64,000 nt of DNA from Mycteria americana. Its lineage: Eukaryota; Chordata; Aves; Ciconiiformes; Ciconiidae. The stretch covers positions 37,976,501 to 38,040,500 of the forward strand of contig NC_134373.1 in the NCBI RefSeq assembly GCF_035582795.1, written 5' to 3'. The notes beneath the pieces were generated by a model. That model was not told the DNA's origin. It saw only the letters and a list, made by a program, of their open reading frames with translations, and did no database searches. A program made the translations under genes and the position numbers. Positions 1 through 13,865 of this stretch are shown here, piece by piece; within the stretch, counting starts at the first letter, position 1; each line of letters starts with the position of its first letter.

Positions 1-3000
1 TCTGTCTGGACATAACTGCTCTTGAGGCTGGTAGGTTTTTGGCTTTCTCTGCAAAAGTTTAGGAGTTTGATCTTAGGTTAAATATGGTTTGAATTTATCA
101 CAATGGATGGATACACTGCAAGTAGATTTGATAGGTCAATACTTACACTGAACCTGAGTACAGGCCACCAAGACCCCATGCTGGTTTTAAGACAGAGAAT
201 GATATAAATTTCACAGGTTATGACACCCCTTTTTATCACCTGCTCTACAGCTCTTGTCTTAAGGGCCAGCAACCTGAAGTGAGCATGTGATGAATTGCTG
301 GTGAAGGATAGGTAGAGGAAGGACTGAAATTCATCTTCCCTGCCATAACTCAGACAGGTGGTATCATACAGCGTCCATCTAATTGCCTGATTGTAATGAT
401 CCCTTCTGGAGAGAGTGTCCAATCTATATTTGAAGTGTTCCTACAGCTCTGTTAAAGACACGTCTGTGCCTGATGCTTTTGTGTCTCTCTAGCATTCGAA
501 CTGCAAGGTCTGTTTCCATAAGACTTAACCAGACAAAACCAGTACGTCTAAGTGCAGCTGAGACCTCAAATGGCAGCAGCAAACTATAGGGGTGGGAGAA
601 GAAGTATGAAGGTTACAATAACAATGTGGCAAGCTATTCAGGGTGATTTGGCACAGAAAGCTCGTTGTGTTATATGCACCACAGCCAATGAGTCATATGA
701 ACGTAACCAATTACATCCTAAGTAATTCTGAGCCTGACAAAGGACAGTGGTTGTTCATTCGGTTTAAAGTTTCTAATGAGCTTTTTGTACATCACTATTC
801 TTGGAAAACACCCAAAACAGTCTTGTCAAAGTGAAAATGGTATTTTATCTTTGAAATTAGGGTTAGAGAATTTCATTGCCCTGAATATTCAGCACTTTTC
901 ACATCCCAGTTCTGCTCATTGATCATGCATGTAAAACATTAGTGGCATCCTGGGTACTGAATTAAATTCAGTCTTTGCCATTTGCAATTCTACTCACTTT
1001 GGAGGTCACCGAATGTGGCAAGGCTGCCTTTTAGTTTTAAAAGCCGTGTAAACACCTCCCTAGCCTGCTGCTACCTATCAGCCCAGGGAACAGTGTTGTG
1101 CTTCTGCTAGGAATGAAGTCCAGTCCATAGCAAATCAGCTGGCTTTGAAAAAAAACCTCCGTGAGTCCTTTGAACCTGATGTGCCAGTTTGATTAGCAAT
1201 AGGAAACTGCAATATAAACTATCCACACGGCTGCCACAGTGACCAAGGGAAGAGGAATAGCCGGGTTTTCAGTGTCCTGACGGTTTACTTTCATACCTTT
1301 CTTGCTTCCAGATTTACCTCACCAATGTTTTTCTTCCCTTTCAGCCCCAGTTCTTCTTGCCTTTATTGCAGTGAGGTTAACCAGTGCAAAAAGCGTTTCC
1401 TGGAGATGATGATTTTTTAGACTTAGAACATTGTACTAAACTCAATTGTTATAAATAGCAATTGCTATTAACGCATAGTTGTATACACATCTGAAGTGTT
1501 CGGTGACATATAGCGTTGCAAGATAATAAAAGACTTGATTAAAACTGAGAAATTGAAATCTGTGGGATTAAATATAGGTACATGTATCCTATGTTGTGTA
1601 TACCTTTGTCTAAAGACATATGCCTTCCCTGTTATTTTTGGTTATTTCTTTGCATCTTTATGGAAGAAAGTGACAAAGACAACCAAGCCCTCACAATGTT
1701 TCTTAAAAATTCAATAAATGTAATAAATTTCACGTACTTTCATGTTTGTACGAAACTGTGCTTCCTGTGAACTGTCTCAGCCTATTTCAGTGCCAACCAC
1801 AAAAATCCTCTTTTCTGAGGAAAACTTTCCATTGAAACTGAATGAAATGCCTTAAAATTAGTTGGAGATCTTCCTGGGAAAAAACTGTAGGCTCAGCATT
1901 CAAAAAATGATCTAGACAACTCAGCTGTGTAAGTACTGGAGCTTCAAATCATGTCAATATTTGTCCTGTTCACAATAGGGTAAAGCATAATTACAGGTAA
2001 AAAGTCTGAAAAGCAAAATTTCATAGGAATATGGCAATAGGCATAGACAATACACTTTATGTACTACCAAACGTGCATTTAATTGACAGCACATGGTAAT
2101 ATATGCATAGAGTGACATGTTTCTTAGAGGATTTTAGCTTCCTCAGAATATTTTAGAATATCTTTATTTTATTTCCATTATATTTTACAGAAATATTATT
2201 CTTCCTTCTTTGTAGGCGAAATATAAAATTAAACTCCTTGTTGTTGGAACCCCGAATCCCATCGCAGGTTAAAGATACGCTTTGTTTTAATCATGCTTAA
2301 ATCTTACTGAGGTCAAAGAGGGATTCTCAAGTGCTTAAAACTAAGCACGAGTTAAGTGCTTTGCTGGAGTGAGTCAGAATGAACAGCACTTGGCTGGATC
2401 AAGGCCTTACGGATTCACGGTGGGATTAGTTGTGTGATTACAAGTAGCTTTTTGTTTTAAGTGTTTATTAAGGTAGAATCCAGGGAAAGTGTTGCACAAG
2501 CTCTCCAAAAAGAGCTTTGGATAGTCTTCTCTAAAGATTTATTATTTTTTTCTTATTTTAATTTTTAAAACATCCTAATGATTATGCATTCTTTCCATGC
2601 ACATTCTTATTGTTGCTCTTTGCCCTTTGCATGTGCTTATTGTTGCTTTTCTCCCTTTATGCATACTAGAAAGTTAAATAGTAAAACAGGATAAACAAGC
2701 AGGTATTATGTGATAATTGAACTCTTAATGTCAGTGTTATGATGCAAGTAATGCAACTCAAGGTCTCTTATCCTTCAGTAGCTAGACAGTAATTGCCTGA
2801 TGATAATCATGATAACTACACTCCCTGGAGTTACTTTACTGCTGTTGAGAAATATCTTCTGGATCTCTTTCATGAGCATGATGAAAACCCCCACATTCAA
2901 TTATTCTACTGAAAGTTGAATGATTATGATGCATGTTCCCTGACACGGTGATTTACACAAATAGAAGTTTTATTCTGCAAGGAGAGATAATATTTTAAAG

Positions 3001-6000
3001 TAGAAATAATTAAATCCAATGTGGAAACTTCATTCATTGCCGAATGCAGGGTCTTCTCGTTTGCAGAGCAAGCATTTTATTACCTCTACATTACCTACAT
3101 TACACCTCTCAGCAAGTGGGGATGTAACAATAACTGATTATATTAAGAGACTATTTTTGAAAAATACAGTTGCAAGGAGTAATCAGTTCAGGTCTGGCAT
3201 GCGGGGCGAATGGAGATTACATCCTGTTAATTGTTTTGGCAAGTTTGTCATTCCTGTATGAACGATGGTGTTTTGTTACTCAGTACAGCTACAGCCAGTC
3301 TACAGCTGACTTACACAGCCCAAGGTGGACTTCATTTGTTCATGACTGTTTTGCTAACAGCACAATCGTTTAGACCACCTAAACCAGGGACAGTAACTGG
3401 TGGGTTTTGTATGTTATTTTACTATGAAAAATAACCTTTTCACAATGGATATCACAGTGGGTTGTGGATAATAAGATTTGGTTTCTTATGCAAATTATCA
3501 GAAACATTTAAATCTTGGAAATGGGCAGAAATATGCCAAGGTATTTTTTTATTGCTTCCCTGGAAGGTGAGGAGTGTTGAAATACAGATTTTGGAAGGTC
3601 TAGGTAATGCTGTCTTTTGCAGGAGACTGAGATTATTTTGTGGCTCTCACATGGCTATTACTGTAATATATGGGGTCAACATTTGGGATGATGTGCTGAA
3701 TGCAGTGATGGCAATGGCAGAATATCTGCTGACTTCAGGGGGAGAGGATTTCACTTGTCCTCCTTTGACAACAACATAAAAACTGCTGGACTGAGGTGGA
3801 CCACTGTCTCCAGCAATTTCCAGTAACAGACGCTTAGTAAAAAAACTAGGAGGAGTGTAAGGTAAATATACCCTTGGCGTATTCATTCAGCCCAGGCAAG
3901 AAGCAGTTTAGGCCTTACTGAGGAATGGTTACATTTGCACCATGCCTGGTAGCCCTGATTAATCTGCCTAGTACCTTTTAAAATCAATTTATTCTTTTGG
4001 TTTCCACAAAATTCTTCGGCAATGAGCTCCATGATTAAAATGCGTTAGGTAAAAAGGTACCATATGCATCACTATATAGTCTGTAGGTCATCTCTATTCT
4101 AAAGAAATTGTCTTATTCTCCTATAATCAAATTATGTGTGTGTATAAGGAAGGCTGTCCCACAACCTCTTCTCCCCTAATAGCTGTTCTCCCTGCCTCTG
4201 ATCCTCATCATACTTCCTCTGCTATTTTCCAAGGGGCAGGTTAGACAGACGTATTTTCCAAACTGCTGATCTTTTAAAAGGGTGCGAATGACTTAGGTTG
4301 TGTGCCTCAAACTGTACTATTTCCCCTTGCTTTTAAAACTTGTTCCCTACTTATATTTTTGAGTTCCTCCTAGTCCTTGTATTTTGAAAAATAAAGTATA
4401 ATTATTCTTCTCTGTGCTATTCATGTTTTTATAGTTGCCATCTTTCCCAATCTGATGAGTCCTTGTCTATTTAGTCCCTTCTCATATGGGTGCTGCTCCA
4501 AACCCCTGATCAGTTCAGCCATGTGTCAAATAGGGATAACAGGTTACTTGCTTTACAGGTTGTTATGAAACTAAGTGACTTGTTACTTTAAAAAGCTCTT
4601 TGAAATCCTTGGATAGACCTATTTTCTATTTATTACTCCTTTTCTTTCTCTTTTAGATTAATGCAGAAACACAAAGGTATACAAACCAGCTGTTGGCTCA
4701 GGATGTCAGAATTGCCTGATTTGAATTTTTGGTAGGGTTTGAGTCTCATTTACATCTGAACCACCTCATCCAACACTTAACAATAACCTCGGTAACAATG
4801 TTACTGAGTCATTTAATTTAATTAGATAATCCATTACTCAAGAATGCACAAATCCAGCAGAACCAGGGGAATTTTTTTTCCAACTGGCAGCAGCTTTCTC
4901 CAGGTCTTGGAGCATGCATGAAGTGTTGCGAACCACTATTCCCCGTTGTGTTACCAACTGATCGTGTGAGTTTCTGAGCAATTAAACAAGGTGAACTAAA
5001 TTCTTCATGCCCTTACAATGATGATATAGTGGTACATTTGGAAAAGTTTCACCAATTTCAGTGGAGTTTCTCCAAGTTGCATCAGTTATTTTTTGTTATG
5101 CTTTTCTTAAACTCAAAGTAATCAGAAGGGCGTGTATTTGTATATATGACAAGATAAAAATATTTACATTGTAAAGCATATTAAAACAGTAACTAAAAAG
5201 AATCTGTTTTTCAATGATTGCAAAAATTATTCAGCTCTTTGGGAAGCCATCGTCTTCTTTGAAGATGATGATGGTTCCAAAGGACAACTGGTCAGATGTA
5301 AGTCTCCTCTGAAAGGTTCACATCTTTTGAAGTTTAAGGCAGCCTCAAAGATTTGAGCCCACATCTTTCTTAGTGCAAAAGGAAAATGCATTTTTAAGGC
5401 ATGGCAATGAAGATGTCCTACAGCTGGATTTGAAAAATAACTCCTGCAAGTCATCCCTATTTTCTTCCTCCCTCTGTTTCTTTTTTAAAGCCATTCATAT
5501 AGAACTATGCAAATTATTTTAAATAGACCTCAGGCTAATGCCACTGTTTTAAACATGTAACAACACTGTGAAAGATGTGAGCACGCTGTTTAATTTATTT
5601 GCAACAGTAGATCAGTGTTTCTCATATTTGCTGCTTTTTTTTTTTTTAAAGAAAGATTTAATCCATGAGAGAAAAGCAGACCTAGAATTCTGCTCAAGGA
5701 TCCATGTCCCCCTCCTGCCTGTGGAGCACTGGGAGGACGAGGAACACACTAATAATATTTTTGTACCGTAACCACCTCCATTTTCTTCTTCAGACGCTTT
5801 GTTTCCTGCACTAATATTCTAGTTCTCTCGACATAATGAATGAGCTTAGGGACTTGCAGGAGTTTCAGTACCATTTGTTTTTTATCCTAAAGGAAAATAC
5901 AAACCCCTCTGTCAGATAGGACTCTGCATAAAAATAAGTGCTTTCTGTAACACAGAAGTTGAAGGTGACCTATGGTTATAACTGATACAAACTTTTTTTA

Positions 6001-7264
6001 AGCTGAAAGCATTCCTCCCTAGGTTTTATTTGTTGTAGCTAATATTTCCTCTCATGATTTAGGTACTGCATAGTATTTAAAGCATACAGCATTTAAACGG
6101 TAATAGATAATTGAGCATCTTAGTGGACTTTCTTTTATCTCTCAAGAATTTTTTACTGATTTACTTGGTGAGAAAATGAAATTGAACTTGGGTAAAAATG
6201 GATTTCCTCGTTTGACTTTTAAAATTTGAGAATGAAAGCAAATATTTTTCCGAATCAAAAGCTGGTAAAATATTTGGTTAGGTCAAAAAAGATGTTTATG
6301 TTTCCATCCTATTGAAGAAAAGCACAGTAAAGGAACTATTAAAGAAATAATTTAAAATGAGAACAGAATCAGGTTATTTTATTAAAAGGTAAGAAGCTTG
6401 CCTGTTTCTCCTGTTTCTTGCAATTTTTCTTTTATTTCTTAATTCTATGTTAGCTATCACCAATTTTTTTTTTCCTTTAAAAGTTTGGTGTAAATTTCTT
6501 TGCTTAGCTGTACCTCTCTCTGAGAAAGGACACTTATTTTAATATTGCTCTGTGCTATTGATCAATATTTATGCTATTAACCAAGCAGTCGTATAACAAC
6601 CTGTCTGTTCCAATACCTAACTAAAATATTTCTTTCCTCTTTCTATAAATTGCTCCTTTGCATCTCCTGTTTATTGAGAGAATAAGTTACTTTATTTCTT
6701 CGGTAATAAAAGTCAGTCCCCACAACTGAAAATCTTTGGGGAGCTGATAGCAGTTGGGGCTCAGAGAAGTGACAGAAATGCTCTGAGCGAAGAAGAGAAA
6801 GGATGATATTATTCTCCTTGCTATGCGGAGATGTCACGGTTGGACTAGGGGCTGTCTGGTCCCTTGAATTGGAATTTTCCCTCAGTTTCCATAAAGGCAG
6901 GACCGGGGCCCATAGATGCACAAAGCTCTTAACAAATTAATTAATATTCACAAAAGTGAGCCAGGAATTGGAAAGATGAACTAATGAGAAATGATTATAA
7001 GTTAAATATGCATGGCATGGCTTAACAACTATTAAAGCAAAGGACACAGTAGCTGCCTGCAAATACAGAATGTAAATAGAAGGGGCAGAGGAATTAGTGA
7101 GGTTGGTTCTGGAACTAATGAAATAATATGCTGTAAAGTTGTTGTCTTTTTGCTTATTAAACTTTCCCTTAAGCTGTAATGCAATAGGTGATACTGGAAA
7201 GAAAAATGAGAAGGAAATGTCAGGATAATAGGATAAAATTAAAAAAAAAAAAAATTCCAGGCCC
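1..7264. other. Unique AT-rich intergenic sequence
   Basis: No domain-bearing open frame, splice-bounded exon or clear repeat is recognised here. The longest frames (114 and 105 codons) have no recognisable motifs and are consistent with chance. A small hairpin lies at 5248-5270. Confidence 0.6.
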
Positions 7265-8400
7265 TGGCCAAAGTATCAGATTTTAATGACACTTTCTGCG
7301 TCTGAAATCATTAAAAAATGCAAGGAGAGGGACCTAGGGAGTTACAGGGCTGTCAGCCTCACCCCAATGCCTGAGGAAATCATGGAGCAAGTCTCTGTGG
7401 ATGTGATGCTGTGTCCAGACACACAAAGGACAAGGAAGTCACGGGAGCAGCCAGCACTGGTTTGCAAAAAGCAAGTCGTGCTTGGCTAATGTGACTGCCA
7501 TCCGACGGGAGGACTCCCTCTGAGCTGGGTGACAGCCACGAGTGCTGTTCAGCTCAATGTTAGCATAGCCATCAAGGCAAACCCCACCAAATCCCGATAG
7601 CCAAACTGAGGCAGCAGGGGCTAGGTGGGTGGCTTAGGAGGAGGGTGGACCTCAGAGGGCTCTTAACAGACTGGAGAGACGAGCCATCGGGAACCTCACA
7701 GAGCCCAGCGAAAGCCAATTTGGAGTCCAGTACCTGGGATGGGGTGACCCCATGCCACAGCTGAGGCTGGGGATTCACTCCTGGGGTAGCAGCTGAGAAG
7801 TACATGAGGTGCTGGTGGACAACACGTTGACATGAGTCAACAACGTGGCTTTATAGGAATGCAGGCTAACTGTAGGCTGGGTTGCGTTAGCAGGACTGCA
7901 GCCAGCAGGAGAAGGGACGAGGTTATTCCCTCCTGGGGATGGCACTGGGGAGGCTTCATCCGCAATACTATGTCTAGTTTCAGGAGATGTGCACAAAAAG
8001 GAGAGTTTTCTCTGGAGGGCTGCTAAGATGGACAGGAGCACCTCCTCACCTGTGAGGAGAGGCTGGGGTGCTGGCTTTGCCTAGCCTGGAGAAGAGAAGG
8101 GTGAGATGGGGTATGGAGCTTGATAGCAATCTTCCCCAGCTCTTCTCAGAGAGGCACAGAGAAGGACAAGAGGCAAAAATCATATGTTGCAACAAGGGAC
8201 ATTCAAACTGGACATACAGAAAAAAATGGGCACGGTGAACATGGTTGAACACCAGAGCAGGAACCCAGAGAGGCTGTGTTTTCTAAACTCAGCTGGACAT
8301 GTCCTTGGGCACCCTGACCTCACTGGGAAGTTGACCCTGCTTCTAGCAGGAGGCTGGACTGGGTGACCTCCAGCCTGTGTTTTTCTGTGATTTTATAATG
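7265..8400 (+). mobile_element. Old, internally deleted CR1-like LINE remnant
   Basis: Near 7337-7400 the plus strand encodes GSYRAVSLTPMPEEIMEQV, a decayed version of the RPVSLTSVPGKIMEQ-type motif of CR1 reverse transcriptase. The right end (8295-8395) reads like the CR1 3' region, with CACTGGGAAGTTGACCCTG followed by GGCTGGACTGGGTGACCTCC. Intermediate segments (for example 7800-8100) resemble the distal ORF2 region with many substitutions and gaps. The element is relatively GC-rich compared with its flanks. Its open frames are short remnants, not genes. Confidence 0.75.
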
Positions 8401-11400
8401 GCCTGAGTATCTGATTACAGCTGGGCCTCTGCTACAGGAGGGTGTTCAGAGAGGCAGGGTGACTGGGGAAGGAGAGAACAATCCAATGAATTAATCGTAT
8501 ATAAGGAGGATTTCTGAGTGGAGTTGAGAAGAAGCTTGTGGGCAAACACTGAACATATTGCAGTCAAACTCCAGTGTAGCCAGGCAGAGGTTTTGGGGAC
8601 TCCGTGGAAAGCTAGCAGCTACCAGGATGCCCCTGCGAGGAACCCAGGGCTCTCTCTGGACATGGGAGAGCCATGCGATCCCATCCTGCCTTGTGATCAG
8701 AAGCCATTTATGAGATTTTGTGTTGGTAATTGTTTTCTATATTGTTTAAACCAGATTTAAAATGCAAGTCTATTGCAAGAGTTTTTTTATATTTATTGTT
8801 CTAATTTAGTTGACAAATTGATGCTACTATAAAGCCAATGTTCTGTTAAATCTAGTTTGCTTGAAACAATACTTTACAGGTGAAACACTAGAATAATTGA
8901 AGTGTGCATGCCTGTTATGCTGTTTAAAGTGATTCACCTGCCTTTGCATGCATTCAGCAAGATTTACTTTAATACCCAGTGTCATACAATAGAACATTTC
9001 AGAACAATCTGCATATTTAAAATGCTGTAATTCAGTTTGGCAAGTCAACTAAAAGAAGTACGGGCTAAGAGAATGACAGTGTGTGGGCTTTCAAAGCCCG
9101 TTGTCTGTAAAACACTGTTCTGGAGCCCAGTTTGTTGGTGGGGTGGTGATAGCCCAGCTGTGGCCTGGAGACACTAGCAAGGTTCAGAGGTGCAAGGTGA
9201 GTCCTGAAACCTGATTCCCGAAAGCAGATAGAAAATATACTTACTTAGAAGTATACTTAAAATCCTGATTTGGATTAGCTGACATAATAGGTTTTTGTCA
9301 TCTCTAGAATATATTTTATTTTAAAATTGCACTATATGCCCCGAATAGCTTTATTTGTGAAGATGTGAAGGAAACACAGGATGAAAAATGGAAGATTTAA
9401 GTCTAGCTATAGATTGAATATTGGTGATTTATATTGGCAGTGGTCATTTTTGTCTTAGAAGATCAAGAATTATTTTAAATCTGTATCTTACTGTAACAAT
9501 GTTGGGTCAGAAAGCATCCATGTCATCTAGGATTAAAAAACCACTTTTTGCCTTTCTTACAAGAAATAGTATTATTGCAAATTTGAAGTATGGAAAAAAA
9601 CCATTATTGCCTCCAAGGTGGTATGCCGTCTTAATAAGACTTATCTTCAAGACAAGAAAAAATGTACTTTTCAAATCCCACATGCATTATAAACCACCAC
9701 TTACAAAACCTTTGTTCTAAAGTGCTGGCAATTTTACCTGGGGCAGACATTTTACTGCATTTAAAAGGTCTCCACAGGATACCAGTAAATCTAAGGTGAA
9801 CCATAAAGACCTGTGGATACAATGAAATTTAAAGTTTTTGTTTTTCCAACTTTTTGTTGTTTTTTTTTCTTTTAAAAATATATAACTTCCATCCTGCTAA
9901 TATAACCGTAGTTTATACTTAATGCCATATTTTAAGAGAGAAATGGCTAGCAAAAAGAATAAATTCATGTTTTTTTCAAGAAATATCATTAGAACATACC
10001 ACTGTGACAATTAAAGCAAATAGACATTTGAAGTAAACTAACAACATAACCAGCAATCTATTTGGGTCATGAGCCAGAAGAGGCCATCTGGCATTCCCAG
10101 TGATAGTATGAACAAGAGCTGCCACCTTTTATTGCATATTGATAAGGTCTGGTAACTACTGGATTGCTCCACCTGAATGCAAAATTGCAGACATAGTGGG
10201 TAACACTGAATCACAAGCGATAGTTAATGCGATAGAAGAATGACACTACCGGGCACACGGCCTTTGCAGTTAGAGTCAGTCTATTTTGCTCCAAAGACCT
10301 GGAAATTGAAATTCTGCAACCAAAGTGCTTATTTGAAATAAAACAAAAAATTAAGGGACTGTTTATACAAAAATAGATTCAATTCCTGAGATGTATGACT
10401 GGCTGTCAGGCCTGGCCCGCAAACTATACCTGCACAGCAGCATGGTAATGGTGGTTCGTCATGAGCATTCCATAGGTTTGATGCGAAGTGAAATCCTACT
10501 GCAAACAGGCATGAGACAGCAGGCTGATCATGAGTGTGTTTTCATTGCACCCGTAACGAATGCAGCCCGGGAAGAGTTTGCAAGCTATACTCTACACATC
10601 CAGCAACCTGGATTTTAAATACTACAAAGCTTGAGTGAGAGGATTTTTTGTGAGCATGTGGGCAGTTGAAGATAATGCCTGGAAAATGAAGTTTTATGAT
10701 TGGGTTCTTCTTTCACTCGGTTTACAAACTCATGTTAGGATGACACTAATTTTGCCTTTACTAGAATTTTACATGTAATTGGCAAATGCCAAACCTTTTC
10801 CTTGTGAAGACAAGGCCTAACTCCTGAATTACAATCCCACAATTAAGATTGCACCAGTCACTCTTAAAAACATTAGAAATATCCACATAATTTTGTTAGG
10901 GTTGAGAGCTTTCAGTGTAGTAACTGGGAGAGCTAAGTTTGATAACAGAGTTAAAAAAAAAAAGAAGAAAAAGATGGTGCCAGAAAGGTTTCCTCTTCTT
11001 CCTTACCAGTCATTTTCCTGGCATGTATTTGAATGCCTCTCAGCCTTTTATACCTAGGAGCAGAGGTTATAATAATGGCATTAAATGTGTAATCTTGTGC
11101 AATAAAACCCCTGCCATTAATGCAAGGTTAAGTATCTGATTTTTAAACCTATGAAGGTCAGGAAAGTAAGGAGATAAAATTACCAATGCAAGTTAGCTTG
11201 GAAGTTTAATGTATTAAACAGAGTTTACAACTGCACTCTGTAGTGGAGGAGCATCTGTCCCAATAGTATGAAAAACATGTTTATAATGACTTTACTGGTT
11301 CTCTGACTGATCAGTAAGCAGAGAAATCAATACCAAGCCGAGGCAGGACCACGCAGCGTGGAGCCTGCGGTTCCTTGGGGCCAGGCAATCGTCAATCCCG

Positions 11401-12545
11401 TTCCCTTGCCACTCGCCTTCCCAGGAGCGTGAGTTTATAAGACTCCGCTGCAAAGTGGAATATATGGCCAGGCACTGGCTCCATTATCCAGGCAGAGAAG
11501 AAAAAGGCCTCTTTGATCGATTGATCAGTTTTTAGTTTCAGGCTTTAGGCTGCTGCTTTCTGGTGGGATTTCTTGTACCGTTGTGGGCAAAAGTCTGAAA
11601 TAGCAACTGGAGAATGCTTACACAATACGGGCCAGTTATTTTTGGAAGGTGACAGCCTGTCTTATCCAATGTTTTTACAGAATCTATAAAAAGAGCAGGA
11701 AGAAAATAGTCTTCTTTTTACTTTCCTCCCTGTTTCTTTGGACCTTTATGAAGTCCAGTTAAATTCTTCAGTCTCAGAATCCTCCCTGACAATTTAGCCA
11801 TATTGAATTTATTGTCTTTTGAACTTGATCTTGGTAAGCGGCATGATTCCTGCCTGCTATTCTCTTTCTTATGTGATGCATTTTGTCTGTAATCGGCTGT
11901 GAAACGTTCTGTCATAATTCCATACAAAAGAAGTTTTGCAAAAAGTTTTATAGTTACTTTGCTTGCAGTGAGTCCTGCTACACCGGTATTTAAAAACAGA
12001 GAACTCAGTGAAAAATCTCTCAAAGGATTCAGTGCAGTGATTTTAGTTTGCTTTTAATTAAGCTTTCTCCTTCCTCCCTTGAAGCTTAGTATCCTCTGAG
12101 GCTTGGCACATGCTGTGGAAATATTCACCAAAATTCACATCACCTCAGTGAAAATTGCAGCAAGGCCCAAATTGCAGCCAATCTTTCAGGAACTCATGGC
12201 TTATCTACAATGGGTACCAGTTGTTTGAAATGAGCCAAACTTCAGCATGAATTTAGTCTCAGTCAGACCTGAATTTTACTTCTATTGAGCTAATTTTCCT
12301 AAAAAAAGCATGGGTAATGATGTGTTAATTTGATGTGTACCAACTGGACGTGAGCTTTTGAGGAAGCTCACCCAAGGACTCAGCTTATCAGAGGAGGGAA
12401 GCTGGAAGTATATAGAAATAATTTCATGCCTCTTGGGTGATCTTTGCAACTGCTACTTTTCCTTGTTTTTCCCTTCTTTCCTCCCCATCCTGACATCACC
12501 AGAATCAACTTGTCCTTACCCATGGCCTTTCCCATGGCCTTTCTC
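8401..12545. other. Unique intergenic sequence
   Basis: I see no gene. A GC-richer island at about 11330-11600 stands out from its AT-rich surroundings and could be a regulatory element. The pyrimidine content rises towards the microsatellite at the right end. Confidence 0.55.
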
Positions 12546-12704
12546 TTCCTTCCCTTCCCTTCCCTTCCCTTCCCTTCCCTTCCCTTCCCTTCCCTTCCCT
12601 TCCCTTCCCTTCCCTTCCCTTCCCTTCCCTTCCCTTCCCTTCCCTTCCCTTCCCTTCCCTTCCCTTCCCTTCCCTTCCCTTCCCTTCCCTTCCCTTCCCT
12701 TCCC
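12546..12704 (+). repeat. (TTCCC)n pentanucleotide microsatellite, about 32 units
   Basis: An essentially uninterrupted run of the pentamer TTCCC (GGGAA on the other strand) spanning about 159 bp, preceded by imperfect pyrimidine-rich sequence from about 12470. The open frames predicted here (Ser-Leu-Pro-Phe-Pro repeats on one strand, Glu-Gly-Lys-Gly-Arg repeats on the other) are artefacts of the repeat. Homopurine-homopyrimidine mirror repeats of this kind can adopt triplex DNA, and length polymorphism is expected. Confidence 0.97.
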
Positions 12705-13639
12705 ACACCTCCCGTTTTGTATGTCCACCTCCTTTGTCCTTAGCACTGCAAATGATAAGGAGATGTGCTGACGCAATAAGGAAGGACCTCTTCTTCCCTG
12801 GGTTCTTCTCGCACACATTATATTCATGCCAGAGCTTTTGTTTGACAGTTACCTCATGGCAGCTCACATATTGGTAAACAATAATTTGGACAATCTCAGA
12901 AAGTTTATTCCATGCTACAGATGTTAGTTGTTTTGCTGGAAGACTATCAAAAATAGCAGGGAAGAGAACTGTTGCCAGACGGGATTATCGTGTGCCAAGA
13001 ATGAATTTTCACTCATAGCAAAACTCAGATTGAGATCAAAATCAGGATTCTGCTCCATATGTGATCTGAAGGCAAAGGGGTTCATAGGTATTTAGTTCAT
13101 GAGGCATGATGCCTCACTGAGACATGGATGATTCAAACACTATGAAGGTGAAGAATGCGTAAGAAATCCAGGGAGGCAGACGTGCTTATAACTGGCCTGC
13201 TTCGCTGCTAATCCTTACGTGTGTGATGCTTCTGGAGGTACTGTTGCAGTAGGTAACGGTGAGGCGTGCCTAGAGGACTGGCAGATCACAAGGGATGTAT
13301 TCTCCATTAATCCTTTTCATGAGGTTATCCTTTTAAAGGAAAGATTTTCAAAACAAGGAAAGCTCTTTATACGTCTTAATAATGGAGGTTATTGAAGTAT
13401 AGAACATTTTAATGCCTTTGCTGAAGGTCTGTGGTAAATTTGTGGCAGATTTAGGATTAAAATTGATGTTTTCTTTCCCCTAGTTCTAAACTCAGTCTCA
13501 CACAGTCCTAACACAGTCTTTCTGAGTCAGCCCTATGGAAATGGGAGACTGGCAGGGTCTTCCAAGATAGTATATACTGTTAACTCATTCCTACAATGTT
13601 CTGCTCCCTCCTATGGTAAACGAGACCCAGGCATGTGTA
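12705..13639. other. Unique intergenic sequence
   Basis: Nothing recognisable is seen between the pentanucleotide repeat and the LINE fragment at 13640. Confidence 0.55.
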
Positions 13640-13865
13640 TTGGGAAATGGAAGAAGTCAAAATGGGTGCTAATCTTAAAAAAAAAAAAAGGAAAAATCTG
13701 GCAGGAGAACAACTTACATGTCAACAGACCGATCACTTTCTGTCCCTGGGTGCAAGCAAGATGTTGTCAGAAGATTACTACTGCATAAAAATCTCTTTAT
13801 AAAAGGCCAAGTAGAAGAATGCATCACACTTAAAAGAGTATTTCCCAAGAGGCAGGTTCTTTCAG
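13640..13865 (+). mobile_element. Decayed CR1-like LINE fragment
   Basis: A stretch reading GGGTGCTAATCTTAAAAAA, then CAGACCGATCACTTTCTGTC, then AAGATGTTGTCAGAAG resembles the nucleotide pattern encoding the reverse transcriptase segment RPISLTSVPGK and its upstream lysine-rich stretch in ancestral CR1 elements. It has no open frame. The boundaries are approximate and the assignment is by eye. Confidence 0.5.

Noticed and set aside
7286..8252. Cluster of short open frames on both strands
   Set aside because: They fall within a decayed CR1-like LINE. The plus-strand frame contains a degraded reverse transcriptase motif.
12380..12867. Several long open frames encoding Ser-Leu-Pro-Phe-Pro or Glu-Gly-Lys-Gly-Arg repeats
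   Set aside because: They are produced by the TTCCC microsatellite, whose five-base unit contains no stop in these frames. No initiation or splice context supports a protein.
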